Origin: Ignelater luminosus
Lineage: Eukaryota; Arthropoda; Insecta; Coleoptera; Elateridae
Reading direction: 5' to 3'
DNA: 64,000 nt
Assembly: GCA_011009095.1 (NCBI GenBank)
Contig: VTPC01090906.1
Span: forward strand, 63,428 to 127,427
In this document: piece after piece, positions 35,601 through 48,835 of the stretch
Layout of the letters: each line of letters begins with the position of its first letter
Numbering within the stretch: position 1 is the first letter of the stretch
Notes under the pieces: generated by a model
Seen by the model: the letters and a program-made list of their open reading frames with translations, nothing else
Told to the model about the DNA's origin: nothing
The model's database searches: none
Made by a program: the position numbers and the translations under genes

Positions 35601-38600
35601 CACTTTTATTATTTATTTTGTGTGGGGATGCATTGTTGTGATGTACGAAATTGGAACTTTTTTTAACAAACTCAATATTTAATCGTTCTTGTTATCAAAT
35701 TATTATGTTTATTGTCTAATAAAATATTTCGAGCCAATAATAATGTGGGAAACCCCTTTTATATCCAGATTTGCAATCTATAGTCTTTCTGGGCCAATCA
35801 AATGTTGTGGACTAGTCGAATTTGGCTTTTCAAGTCACTATATAAGTATATCCATTATTCAATTCAATTAATTACTTCTTTAGAGATTTCCTAATCTGTA
35901 ATAATAATTAAGAGCAGTTGCGTGCCTGCATATAAATAAATAAATTTATTAGTCATTAATTATAAAACGATGCCCCAGGATCTCCTGTATCGGTCAAGTC
36001 AAAGTCAAATCATGGTTTATACTGCTGCAAAATAGCAAATGCCAATTTAAGCTAACACCTCTTTGGTCCTAAATGAAAATTGGTTTTTGAAGAGGAGAGG
36101 GTTGAACGCAGGATGGGATTATAATTGTAAAAAGCAAAATTTGCAACTGAACTCTATATGAGATGTCCGACCTGGTTGGTCCGGAAGGAATTGTGGAAGA
36201 ATTGGCGCGACGGCTCCTTGGTCGAACCGTTACCTGTCAGCTCCACCGCTCCTGATGATCACAAAGGTGATCACGCAGAGTGCATCCAATCCCACTACGA
36301 CTGCACCGCAACCTACCTAGGATGCATCGGTTACGTGAGCGAAATTTATACAAGGCAAAATTCAGATTCTTAGAGAGGGGATAATTTGGACGAGCGCTTT
36401 CATTTTCGATGAGTTCCATCTTAAAATAGCGGTGGATGTAAACTAAGATATTTAGTTTCTTATCACTGTTCATAGTTTGTTCGACACTACCCAAAAACTG
36501 ATTGATTTTTACTGATTTTGACACCTAGGAGATGAATCACTGGACTCATTTATTAATTTGTGAATCCACGGTGACCTAGAGCGATACCTATGGGATAAAA
36601 TGGAAAACCAGTACAATTCACCAAAGTTATCCCTGCACGCTGGTTTATCTTCCATTGATTTTAGACAAAACCTGAAAGCGGTTTATGGTTACAAAAGAAT
36701 ATTAAAAGCAGAGGTATTCGATCAAAGATGCAATCCTTGTAATAGTTCGTATTTAAATGACTCTACGCAAAAATAGCGTTGTCCGAAAATAGCCACTACA
36801 AGATATCTCCGAAATGAAAAGTCTATGTAAAATTACTTTATAGAGAAGACTGTAACAAGAATAAGCTGTTAATGAAGTAGAACCTAAAGGGGTTCAACCA
36901 TTCAAAAGCGCTGTTTTATGGTTAGATTTCTCAGCGAAAGAATGAGACAGCTTTCCATTTTGCCGTTTTGTTACTTCGCTATTACAAAGGAACCGTTCTT
37001 GCAGGCAGAATATTTATGGCAAGCCGAAGGGTGTTTCATTTGAATAGGCGAACTAAAATATGGACGTTACTATAGATAATGATACAAAAATTCAGAATGA
37101 AGCCACAAACAAATGATTCCTTAACCTATATTTGAAAGCCGCTTTTCAAGTTCAAGAGTGTTGCTCAATATCTACGATAGATATGCAAAATTCAATATTG
37201 AAATTTACTAAAGTGTTCCGATTCCTCCAAGAAATAAAGAACTTGGGAAAGCTGAACTACTGTAAATTTCTAAGTACTAAAACAAACCTGGGTATTTCCA
37301 GAAATAGTTACATGATCGGGCTAGCACTTTGATGTTTCTATAAAATCTCTAAATCTTTAATAGATGCTTAGATCTTAGAGAACCTGTTGCATAGACAAAT
37401 CTGTTAACCGGTAAGTCTGGAAGTCTACCAACCTCCTTCGTTCTTTCACTGTTAACTGATAAATATTATTCTATTCTCAAATGTAAGAACATAACAATTT
37501 ACCCCACTGTATGCAATGTATAAGTAACTCTTTGATATTTCTTGAGATATCCCCATTGGCAGGCCTCCTACTGACGGACAGTTGCTATAGCGTAAACTGT
37601 ACATGAAGTTCTGAATTTAACTTTCATTTCTGGAATCAATCAATCAAATGTAAAATTAAAATTCAGAATTTATGCTTGATAGAGAATTCATTTTTCGTGT
37701 CTCAAAAAGCATAAGTAAATGAGGAAAGCCAATAATCAGAAATTTATTCAATTGTTGAAAGTTCAGGGTTCTTTCGAAATTTAAATCAACTTTATACGTT
37801 TTGTAGCTTTTTAAATCTCGGTAGTGAGGTTTGGATATGACGCACGCTATGCAGCATAAATTAACGAAAGCTAAGCCGGCAGGTAGGCAAAAATAAATGT
37901 GTGGAGAGGGATCCTACCATTTTTGAGATGAGGCTCAAAGTTCAAGCACCGGTATAACGATGTTATACACTTTGTTCTATTAAACTAATTCCATACGTTG
38001 CTCTGCCTTTAGGATGTAGCTCAAAGCTCCGTACAGTTATTCAAGAATTCTCAAGATTTTGTTTGGAAAATCGTACCCATAATTGCACAGACATGTAAAA
38101 TTCTATGTCTATTAATATTTTAAAGTACTCACTTGCAATGTTACAACCCAAAATAGTTATTGCATGAGGTTTAGACCAGGGTTTTAGAATAACATAATAA
38201 AAAGTTGATTTCCTTACTTCTGGATTAATATATTATCCGGCCGTTAGCTACTTGAAAGACACACTACTGAATAGTTGAAAGTTAATGCTTGATTACAACC
38301 GAACAAATAGTAATCTTACAATGTTTTGCTCTGTATATAATTATGTAGTGGTATATCAAAAAAATCGAGGTCGCAATAAAAGCATTATCACTCTACTGAT
38401 CCTTTTATTAAGATTTTTTCCCTAAGTGAGGATAGTTCCTAATCTTCTGAGTGCTTATCAAATGCAACGAAGATTCAGCTTCTCCCAACCCAGGATAGAA
38501 CTGATGCTTTTAGAATACCGGTTTGTATTGTAGAAAAAATTATGCCGCCGGTATATATGGACCATTCGAGATCTACTTCTTGATTCTAAAAACCATTACC

Positions 38601-38915
38601 TTCCCTGTCTTTGTTGCACTGTGAAGTATTGGCTGGCAAACTTGGATGGCGCATCCTAGATTTTGCATTGTTTGTCACTGGAGCTCTTAACGGTCTAGTG
38701 CTGTAGACTTTTTCCTTGTTCTAGTTCTCATGTTGGAGTAAACCCTGGTTTTTCCCAACTAAACACTATCACGTGACGCTAATGTTCACGATTCATGCCA
38801 TGGTTGTTTACGATCTGATCTTTGGTTTAAAACAATCTTCTTCCGTCTATTTGGTCCCTTTGCTGACTTGCACTGCTATCGTATGTCCGTACTTATTTTC
38901 ATGTTTCTTAAGGTA
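32675..38915. other. Long AT-rich stretch without recognised gene
   Basis: About 6.2 kb with no gene I can support. A GC-richer island at 36155-36330 has overlapping short frames on both strands (71 codons plus, 95 codons minus) with no motif I know. Another short GC island lies at about 33515-33570. The rest is AT-rich. Confidence 0.4.
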
Positions 38916-38919
38916 ACTC

Positions 38920-39690
38920 CAATTATCTATCGGGGGCTTCCTGATACTTGCTTTAACAACTTAAGCGCGAATTTCTTAAATGATATTCAGGGAGCTTGAT
39001 GTAATAAATGACAATTAACTGATCGTTGATAGCCAGTCAGTAGTAAATTGAGATTGTCATTAATTCTTTTTTCTGCCTATAGACATTTACATATTAAAAA
39101 GTATCTATGGATGTTCTGCAAAGACAACACCATCATCCGTATAATAGATAATGTTTTCCTCGTTATTTCCTAATATGCACAACTTTCCTCTATTCTTTAG
39201 CTCCTCTATCATCCTTTCCACGACAAGATTAAATAATGTAAGACTCAAGAGTATCTCCCTGTCAAATTTCTATAGAAATCTTTCGTTAATATGTTCTTAT
39301 CCTTATCTTATTATTGTCAGTATTCGTGTCTACAATGAGTTAGACGATTCTTCCATTTATGTTTTTCAGTTTTTCATCCTTTATGTGACTATGGCGTCAA
39401 CAGAACAATTGTAGGCTGGCGTATCAAATTCAATGACTTTTTCGATAATAATAGCATTCATTTTTGACTCTGTTGCATCTTGCTTCTCTTCGAAAATTTT
39501 TTTCGACAATTTTTAGGGTCCGTTCTATTTCCCTTTTTGACATGAAAAGCTGTGGTGCTTGACTTACATTCTGTTAGCATTCCCTTGGTGTCCAAAATCA
39601 TATTGAAGAGTGTTGTGTCTTCTTTGGCAGTTTTCTCTAATTGCTGATTGGTGTATGTGATATTTGAGCAACAGCTTCTGTTCATACCTG
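38920..39690 (-). pseudogene. Degenerate LINE reverse transcriptase
   Basis: Minus-strand order: KKGNRTDPKNCR (about 39540-39510), IIIEKVIEFDTPAYNCSVD (motif A region, about 39465-39405), REILLSLTLFNLVVERMIEE (motif B region, about 39270-39205), and NIIYYTDDGVVFAEHP (39160-39105). The last is motif C with YxDD kept as YTDD. The body after motif C decays quickly. Compared with related copies, the block between motifs A and B is full of stops. Confidence 0.75.
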
Positions 39691-41725
39691 ACCCATTTTA
39701 ATATCTCAGACGTTTTTGTTTTATATGTAGATGGGTTTAGACACTTCTAATCGAATTTTTAGTTAAGGGAGTTTTAGTATCGATCTCAGTCTTCGTCAGA
39801 TCTTTCATGTACTCATGATTCAAACAAAATTGCGACATCTTTTTGGCCCAGATAATATTTGATATGAAATAAATATCTTAACCATCAAGAATTTGCATAT
39901 TCCTCTGCTAAAGAAATTAGTTTCCCTAAAAAGTAAACTATGTCACACTTGTACGTTTTGATTTTACTATCTCCTGTCAGGATCTTCTACTCATATGAAA
40001 TTTGATGCTTTATTTTCTTTTTACATGCAATATTTCATTTACAGTTGCAATAATGTAAATCTTATTAGCATAATCATATTAGTATTTCATGCACAGTTCA
40101 TGTATTGTATTGTATCAAAAGAACCACAACTTAATACACTAACAGCGTTCTGATGCAAACGTAACAGTAGTAATACATGAAAGCAAGTAGTATTTCTAGT
40201 GATTCAGTCAGTCATCTCCTATTTGCATTGAATGTATTAAGGCGACATTCACTAACATTTACTAAACAACTCAAGAATCAAAAAGACAGCAAAATAGTAA
40301 CTTTTACTCTTTTACTGTAACAATTATCTCTACAGTTTTGCAAGATACTTCTGAATGTTCCTCATTGTTCATTCATTCCTTTATGGAAAGTTTATGAAAC
40401 ATCTTTAATAATAATAATGAGGCCGAATTAAAATTTGTCAGAGACCGATGTTGCTCTGAGCAATTACAAGGTAAGACCAAAATAAATGTCCATAATTCAC
40501 GCATGTGCCCACATTAAGAATATCCGCGTGTGACGCTAATTCTTACAAATTAAAAAGGCACGTTTGAATTTTACTGCCTTATGCTTTGTCTATAAATCAC
40601 TAGGAACGTGTTTTATTAATATGCATCGGTGGGTGGGGTCATGCTAATGCAATTAAGAGCCAGGGCACTGACCGACACACATTGCTGGTCTTAAAAACAT
40701 TACGCTACTTAACGTTTTATACCTCATGGCACGTTAGAAATATACTGTTGTCAAATATATGTCGCGTACCTGATTGACATGCCTCGTAACTCACACCTTG
40801 AATTAATTACTTGGGTGTAACTTAATTTACAATTGCGCTGAATAAGAAAATTTCTCATTATATAGTCACTTCTATATCCTGTTGTAATAAACTACAACAA
40901 AACATTAAACCAGAGGGGAAAATATGTTATCCAAGAATGCGCAACCGTTTTTGAACGTCGTACTGAATATTAAAACTGAACTTTTAATTCTCTGAATAAA
41001 AAATGTTCGTGATGGATTTCTTAATGCAAATTTTAAATACACCCAATAACGGGTATTAGCCCTACCCGTTCAGAAATTTCGTTCCCGCCACTGATATTAT
41101 GATTTATCCTTTCGATTTATATGCGGAGAATAATAATTAAATATGCAAATTACACCTAAAAATTGTTTATAAATTATAGATATATTTGTGCTATTTATCG
41201 TTTGTTTGTTAAAGAGACCCCGTTCACTTATTTGCAAATAGGCGGAAAGCAAGAAAATTACTAAAGCTTCCGGCCTGAAACTTTCAGTTCATGTACTAAA
41301 CTCTAAAGTAATCATGCACTTACATACATAAAATGGACAGTATGTAAGGTAATTTATGCAATACTGAAATTTTAGAAACTTAGGATGCCACATAAATAGG
41401 TGGAATGGAAGTTATAATCGTTGTGTTCTATAAAGTTTTAATCAAGTTAAAAAGATTTCGTACAAGCAAATTACAGAAATTATCCTAGAAGTCACCTCAG
41501 TAGGTATTCATAAATCTTTTGTCTAAACGACCGAATGGAAAAACCCCCTTTCATAAAAACAACGGCTCGTAAACTTTACAGCAAACTAAAAAATTCTATA
41601 AAAGTAGCTTCAAGGTTTCGGATTACGAACTTGATCCTTATTAAAAACAGTTGACTAAAAATTAAAGGCAATAGCAAAAGGAAGATCTAGCGAGAAATTA
41701 AACAAATGAATATGGATTCTTGTAG
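39691..41725. other. AT-rich DNA without recognised gene
   Basis: No gene seen in about 2 kb. A small GC-richer patch at 40620-40690 contains ATGCTAAT (octamer/POU-like), which could be chance. Confidence 0.4.
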
Positions 41726-41729
41726 ATGT

Positions 41730-42830
41730 TTGTCTAGATCTAGATGGCAATTTTAACCAAGTTTGCTTGGTTACAACTATCTTTCTCCTTTGGCTTTTGA
41801 TATGTTAGCCCAAAACTCTGCCAACAAATACCAAAATTTGCTCGTTTAAGAACAACAGGGGCTATGAGGAACAGTTGCAATGGAGATCCTGCTCGATCTT
41901 TTTTTTGCTGAACAACAAAGGGAAGCGAGAAGATTCGTGCACAAACTGACAATGAATTATAGACCCAGGTCACCGTTCAATCTGCAAAAGAAAAATAGGT
42001 GATAGGAGCTCAGACAATTTATCCCAGTTATCAGGATAAAGATTCTCAGGTAAACCACAAATATTAATTTGGAAAAACACTAAACAAATTTTTTTATCTG
42101 ATATAATGTTCTGGTTTGGCTGCATAGGAGTACGAACCTACGATATAACATCAAAAATGAATCTCTCGCTCCCCCCCCCCCCCCCCGAAAATACACAACG
42201 GTCTTCTAGGCAAAAGGAATTATGTAAACAAACGAATTTACATATTCAAGTGGCACTCAAGGCTCTTCACAGAGGCAAAGTGACGTTGAAATCTTGATCG
42301 ACCAAAACATAGTTGAGCTGATTTAGATGCCAGATTGGGACCGAAAAGTTTCTTCTTCGGGTCAGAGCTGGCTTTACGAATGTCTAGGTATTTCCTAAGA
42401 GGAGCTATAAGCAAATGGATCAAAGAAAAACAAAGTCAAATCTGGATCGATTATCCCGGATACAGGCAGTGGAAACAATTCATAGACAGACCGTTGATGA
42501 AGAGAGCTGGGCAGCTTCTTATAATGACCAAACGCAGCTAAAGACCAAGGGGGTTACTAACAGGCCATTGTGTACTTCCCAAAACGCAACACGCAGATCC
42601 AATTGCTCTAAAAGTTTAGAAGTACACAACTGTAAAATGATAAGAAATGTTAAGCTACTTGCTTGCAGTAGTTAAAGAAGGGAAGTCTTCCGATTGGATT
42701 TGGCTCTGCTGTCGAGAATATAGCGGAGATCAAGGAAAATGCACTTCTGACAGGCTTTTTGAATGGAGAAAGTTTGCTGTATATTTCTGAAGAGGAATCA
42801 ATTCAAGAGTCTTTGTCAAGCTAAGAGTGC
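41730..42830 (+). pseudogene. Degenerate LINE C-terminal region with RNase H domain
   Basis: Plus-strand pieces match the region between reverse transcriptase and the end of Jockey/R1-group LINEs that carry RNase H. LRTTGAMRNSCN then EILLDLFFAEQQREARRF (about 41845-41940) match the 'GAMRTTPTAALE.LL.LPPL' block. Then come QVALKALHRGKVTLK (about 42245-42293, RNase H region), GPKSFFFGSELALRM and AISKWIKEKQSQIW (42335-42445), and GLLTGHCVL (about 42550-42580), the typical 'TGHC.L' motif. Several frameshifts separate the parts. A C16 run at 42171-42186 lies inside and breaks the frame. No reverse transcriptase remains upstream. Confidence 0.7.
42171..42186. repeat. Homopolymer C16
   Basis: Sixteen consecutive C residues inside the LINE remnant; length may be uncertain in assembly. 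Confidence 0.95.
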
Positions 42831-45800
42831 GTGACTTGATTGTCTCTGGTATTAATCTAAAAGGAACTTAAAATGGTGCATGGTGGAAAAGAATTTAGAA
42901 TACTAGTACTTTCTAAGGAAAAGATAAACAAATTGCAGATTCTTCATACATAATGGAGAAAGACTTTCGAAATTCTGACGATTGCCTGGCTCAGTAGTTG
43001 AGAATATTAGAGCGACTGACACTAGCATAATAAAATTTAATAGGAAGAGCAAAACAAAGAAAACCATACCCGTACTTGTACGTTTTATTATGTACCACAT
43101 GTTGATTATTTATCTGGATATCGTTTCATCCCCAAAAAAATACTGAACATCAAGTTATACCTTATACTTTGACTTGTAAACATTTGCCTAAACCATCAAC
43201 AGTTACATCCAACTGTAATTGCTTCAAAGATAAAAGAGAAGTGACTACACGAATATAATAACAAGGCAGAATTTATAAACACCAAAAGTCTTGAGTTACC
43301 AATATTAAGTAGCTTATCTCTAAGAAAAGTTTCTTCTGTGGAAATTCTACATCAAAGATAATTAGTACGTCAGGGGACGTAGAATAGAAGCTGGAATGTT
43401 TCCGAAAGCAGATTTATGATATTTCCCAAAACACACATTACATGAGAAGTCGGAATTGCTTTGATATGTTTAGAACCAAAACAAGACTATAAAGTTTCAG
43501 ACTTAAAAGCTCTCCGATACATCATCATCAAAACACAAAGAAAGACTAGCAGAGACGTTTTTAGAGCAGTTAGAGGCGGTGAAGACGGATGATCCCGTCA
43601 TTTTCGCATCTCCTTTCACTTTATTTAAACAGTGGTGTACGAAATAAACATTCAGGTGTAAATACTATCCACATTCTTAGACTCTCAGTTTTTTAACGTT
43701 ACCCGTTGAAGCTACCTCGACGATCTTGACAAGATCCTTTACGGTTTCTGTAGTAACCAATTAACAGAGCGAGATACAGGCCTCTTACTTTACCGTGACA
43801 CGTTCAACTTGCACATTTTGGTTTAAACACAATCTTAGAGGAGACTTACCTGAGAAAAAGTAAGAGCGAGGAATAAATATGCTGCAATAAACTTGATGAT
43901 TTTTCAAATTTTACCAAACCAATACTTTGATACTCTCAGAAAAGAAGGCAACTTGAATGAACTAATAAAGATTGCTTGGGATTTGTGAAGCAGAAAAGAG
44001 AGAAGGACCAAATCTTCTAAATTTAATACAATCTAAATCCAACCAATTAACATTTTTTTTTGTGTAAGACAATGAATTTCGACAAGCCTTCAAAGTCTGC
44101 TGTTGGTCAATCTCCTCGTCGCTAGTTGATGACACCTTCATGCTTGATGCATCTCTAAAATTAGTTTGGAAGATTCCCGACAGCAGTGATGTCGTTGCAA
44201 CATGGAAACAGATATCGGTTTGTCAGAGTTCCGTTGACTCTTCAATTGGAAACAGCTCATGCAGGGGCGAATTTAGGCATGGTCTTTATGGATTGCAGCC
44301 CAGAGCCCCGTTCAATCAAGAGGCCCTCTGTGCTGTCAGAAAAAATAAAAATGACAATTTAAACTTTGCTAGGTATGTTTGGCAAAGTTGATACTTGTCT
44401 CGTCCCGAGGCTGCATTTGGGTATTTTCTAGCGAGTTGCTTGGTCTGGACGTGCCTTAAGTTGTTTTAGTGCTCCGCGCGCTCTTTTGTTGTTTAAAGTT
44501 GTGACTTTTGAATCAATTAATGAAGACAAGTATTCGTAATCGGTCATTGATATACATGTAGAATTCTTCAACTGACTCAAAGTTCTTCTAGTTCCATAAA
44601 ATTACTTTTGAAATAAACTTTTTTATGTATCAAAATCTGATATTATTGCAGTTAATATTAGTCCATAAAAATTCTTATTATTTAATTGGAACAGCTTTAT
44701 AATATTATAAGAAGCAAGGAAAGGTAGTTGGGTGACACATTTAGTTTGATACCTAGATCTCAGATACAGATATCGACATACATTTACAGTATGCCTTTTA
44801 GGTACTGAAGAAATTCTAAGGTTAAATTGTATGTCGCATTATGGAAGAAGATATCTTGACAAAAACCTTGAAACGCGCCGTGAAATTATGTTTCATAAGA
44901 ATACCGGGACGGATTTTGTATATCGAAGTACGTCAAATAAAATTAAAAAAATTTTCAGTGTTTGCTGACTATAATTTTTCCTATTTAAAAATGGATAAAA
45001 AACAGTTTATCAGTAAAATGGCGTATGGTCTCCACAACTAGCCCAAACTCGGGTTAATTGGGAGGGCCCCCAAACAGTATTAGTCCAGGTCTCCCAAAGC
45101 TGGCGGTCCGCCTCTGAGCTCATGGACAGTTGACTAGATTATTGGACTTCATGAATTTACTCACATTCAAATAGAACCATTGTCATTTGAAATTTTATAT
45201 TCGAAATTTGAAAACCAATACTACTGTGAAATGACATTTCCTCTATGTAGAAAGAGAAAACAAGTGCACCTATCAGACTAACAACCAACCACGCAACACA
45301 CTTAATGTTGTCCAATCTACTATACTTGATATATATATATATATATCTGTGTCAGATTATCGTATTTTGGAAATTTAGAGTAACTCTAAAAGTCTTCCTT
45401 TGTATCATAAGATTTTGAATCTTCTTTGTCGAGAAACAGAATAAGAGCAGAAATCAACTGTTTGCTCATTTCATTTCATCTTCTAGTTTTTGATATCGTG
45501 ACATAACATTTTTTCTTCACTCTTTTCTACAAAAACAAAGATGGATCGTAGTTACATACAGGACTTTGTCAATTAACTAGCTTCTGAGGTCCAGAATGGT
45601 GTTTCAAATTATATACAACAAAGCAGAACATTCATCAGCCAGCTGTTTTGAGTGTCTTGCAATTAGTAGCGTTACTTCACAACAAATTTACTTTTTCTCA
45701 TTGTCAAAGATGAATGCCATGGCAATTTTTCGTTTTTATTTTGTTAACGTTGGCGTTGTCTTTTCCTCTGGATTATTTCTAATTTTATTTGGAATTACGT

Positions 45801-47295
45801 CTTTCGTTCGAGTAATGTATAAATAGTGCTTATCTCAAAATAACAAGTCTATTTTCGCAAAAATAACTCCTATTTAGTTTTTGATGATCAATGTGGTCGT
45901 TATGGGAATTAATCAGAGATTAGACGTTATGATCGGTAAGGCGATAGCGGTAGCAGTTAAACACGCAAAACCTGAACGATTAAATAATTTTTGTGCTTAA
46001 TTTGTACCAACGAATTGTTTTCAATATTCCTATTAAGGACATCGATTAACTCTTTGGCCATTAGCATTAGCCTCAATTTTTTTTAAGTGGCTCTACTAAG
46101 AATTTCGTTTTCTCTAAATTAGATTTTATGAAACGTCTGAGTTTGTATTAACCGACCATATTATGTTCTATATCCGCTCGAATAATTATCTAAAATAACT
46201 CTAACGTTAAGTAAAACTAATTTGCTATTTATTTTTAGCAAAATCTTGAATGAATCATTAAGTATTTCTATTTAACGTTAGCTCGATATAACATCGCGTG
46301 GCAGCCGTTGAAGAGGGGCCATGCGTGACCCCCAACAATAGCAACCAGATTTGCGAATAGGCTTTTAAACGACTACCCCTTAGGGTTCTTTTACGGCCCT
46401 TGTTCTATCATAATTGATCTCAGTCAATGCCTGTATAATTAATCCGCCTTGTCTTACAGCTGTCGCTGAAACTTTTATTTTTAAAACGTACATACCATAA
46501 TATTATACATTCTTTTTGCCCTCGTGCTTTATTTTTGTATGGCATACGATTGTATTTTATACATGTGTGATATTTCAAAATCTTTAAAGTAATGAAATAT
46601 ATTCTTGGTACGTCGCCAGAATCTAAGATAAATGGAATGCGGGTGAATACTGAAAATGCGAGATTTAATTTTATTGTATACTGAACGATCACGACACGTA
46701 TATATTGCAGCAAATTACGATACTAAGCGGCAGACTTATATTTGAAATATTTAACTGGTGGCTAATTGATTTCACTTTGCAGAGTGAGATTCCCGAGATT
46801 CCAGCATCGAAAGTAAAAACATATCCGCTTAGCGGTTTTTCAGTTGTTTAAGTGCATTAACAGTAAATTGGTATTTGTTGATTGCTTTGAAGTTACTTTC
46901 TTCGGCACATATTTGTTTCTCAGAAAGAAAATTGCTTTTTATCATAATTATAATTATGAATATGTGACAATTAAAAAAGATTGACATGCGAATTGCAGTG
47001 AATAGAAGAAAAACAAGTTTAGACGCTCATGTTAAATGCATTTGTTTCATTCTTGCAAACACTTTTTATCATAAAACATTTTAAAAATCTTTATTTGAGT
47101 TTGAGACAATTTCTGTTCTGGATTAAACATTTATCGTATACTCAGTAAAATTGAATTTCCAGTTATTGATAAGTTTAGTTTTTTGGTATAACATCAAGTT
47201 TTTCAAAATGGTAGAAAATTATTATGAGAATAAAGATCGAATCTAGTTCTACTTGACATAATCATATAATAGAACACTTGCAGAGAATAATCATT
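42831..47295. other. AT-rich stretch without recognised gene
   Basis: No gene I can support. GC-richer patches at 44240-44330, 45045-45130 and 46290-46390 do not match anything I recognise; the 45 kb patch (GGGAGGGCCCCC and neighbours) resembles decayed mobile-element ends in composition only. Confidence 0.4.
45329..45346. repeat. (AT)9 microsatellite
   Basis: Uninterrupted AT dinucleotide run. Confidence 0.95.
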
Positions 47296-47299
47296 TGGG

Positions 47300-47800
47300 A
47301 ACTGTAGGATTATTGTAGGAAGAACGACGTTGGCCCAAATTTAGAGAAGGTTAAAATCTAATAAAAACAAAAGGAAACGTTCCTTCTAAGAACACTGTCT
47401 TCCAATCACTCCGGAAGCTATAGCCATGCCTGGAATGATGACTCCCATTTTAGGAAACCTAAAATCTATCTTAAAAACTCAACACTGCATACTGTCTACC
47501 AATCACTCCGGAAGCTATTGAGACATACCTGGAGTGATGACATTCGCGGGGATCTCTAAGATTATTGTAAGAAGAACAACGTTTGGCCAAGTTCTAGAAA
47601 GGCCAAGATTTAATAAAAGCAAAACTAAATGTTCATTCTAAAGACCCGACGATACAAATACTGCCTACCAACTACAAGATTGTTGTAGGAATAACACTGT
47701 TGGCTCAAATTCTACGAAGCCTAAAAGGGAACTAAATGTTCATTCTAAAAACTTAGCAATTCATATCATCTATACCGGAAGCTATAGCTTGAAATGATTT
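47300..47800. repeat. Diverged tandem repeat, about 3-4 partial units
   Basis: A unit of roughly 130 bases recurs in changed form. GATTATTGTAGGAAGAAC (about 47308), GATTATTGTAAGAAGAAC (about 47560) and GATTGTTGTAGGAATAAC (about 47664) each lead into GTTGGCC/GTTGGCT, a TCTAATAAAA- or TTTAATAAAA-like stretch and GTTC(C/A)TTCTAA. CAATCACTCCGGAAGCTAT occurs at about 47403 and 47500, and a decayed ACCGGAAGCTATAGC at about 47775. No coding frame fits. Confidence 0.75.
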
Positions 47801-48833
47801 TACTTAAACTGCCACAATTACATCTGGTATGCCTCCCACCCATCTGGTCGCTGTAAATAGAATCTAAATACGGAGTTTTTGGGATAGTGATAAAGATATT
47901 TCGTGCACGTTATTTTTCTTGTTTTAATATTGATGTATCGTATTCGTCCATCATTCTTTCTTCTTATCTAGCAGATAAGGAGACCGAATTATTTGGTTTA
48001 CTCTATCTATATATGTAGATTGGTATCCTAAATGAACAATTTGTTTTATTCCATCCTTTACTACTCCCTCCTCTGCTTTTTTTTGTGTTAATTTTCTGAT
48101 TTGTCTTTAACACATTAACACTTATACAGTCCGAACTTCATTTTTTTCCTGTTATATCAAGTAGTTCTTGCAGGTTCTTCTTCGCGCTGGTGCGTAATGG
48201 TGACTTTCGTTCTTGAAAGCTTGTATCCCCCGTTATCATTATTTAGCCAGATATCGCCAATGACTTAGGTGCCAAAAGGGCAAAACCATAAAGAATTCAG
48301 TGCATCAACCTTGAAAGAGTTCCCGGTTAATTTCTATTATGCCTGAGTTTACTAACGTTGAAGATGTGTTAAGAAATAAATTGGCCTTCTATTTAGTTCG
48401 TCATTCATAGCTTGATATGGTTCCATTTTATACAACCGAAGGATTTGAAGCTATAAGATACCTCCTGATAATTTACATTATGCTGTACATATAGGCTTTT
48501 TAATTTTTTTGCATGTTAACATCATCTACTTATTATAAATTATTTTGTAAAGTATGGGCAATGGACAAGCATGTCATTTGACGATATTTACCCAGATTTT
48601 CACTCGTGGCGTTGTTTTAAGAATTAAGTAAGCGCTGTATGAACGTCAACGTTTCTTCTGAATTTCTTAATACCTATAGTCGTAAAAAGTTGAGCCAGCT
48701 TTATATGCATGTAGGTAACTCGTTTGCACCAAAAATTCTGGACACCTGAAGCTTTTTAGCTTAAGTTCTTCTAATGGCAACTGTAACTGTAACTGTCTTC
48801 TGTACTAACCTTTTTAGTTATCCATTGCATTTG
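47801..48833. other. Unassigned spacer left of the mariner
   Basis: AT-rich DNA without a gene I can support. A minus-strand stretch at about 47960-48240 is weakly LINE-like, but I could not place any diagnostic motif. Confidence 0.35.
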
Positions 48834-48835
48834 TA

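Noticed and set aside
36158..36524. Overlapping frames on both strands (71 and 95 codons)
   Set aside because: They lie in a short GC-richer patch, show no domain, and the two strands compete; no support for either.
47960..48300. Weak LINE-like minus-strand stretch
   Set aside because: No endonuclease or reverse-transcriptase motif could be placed.
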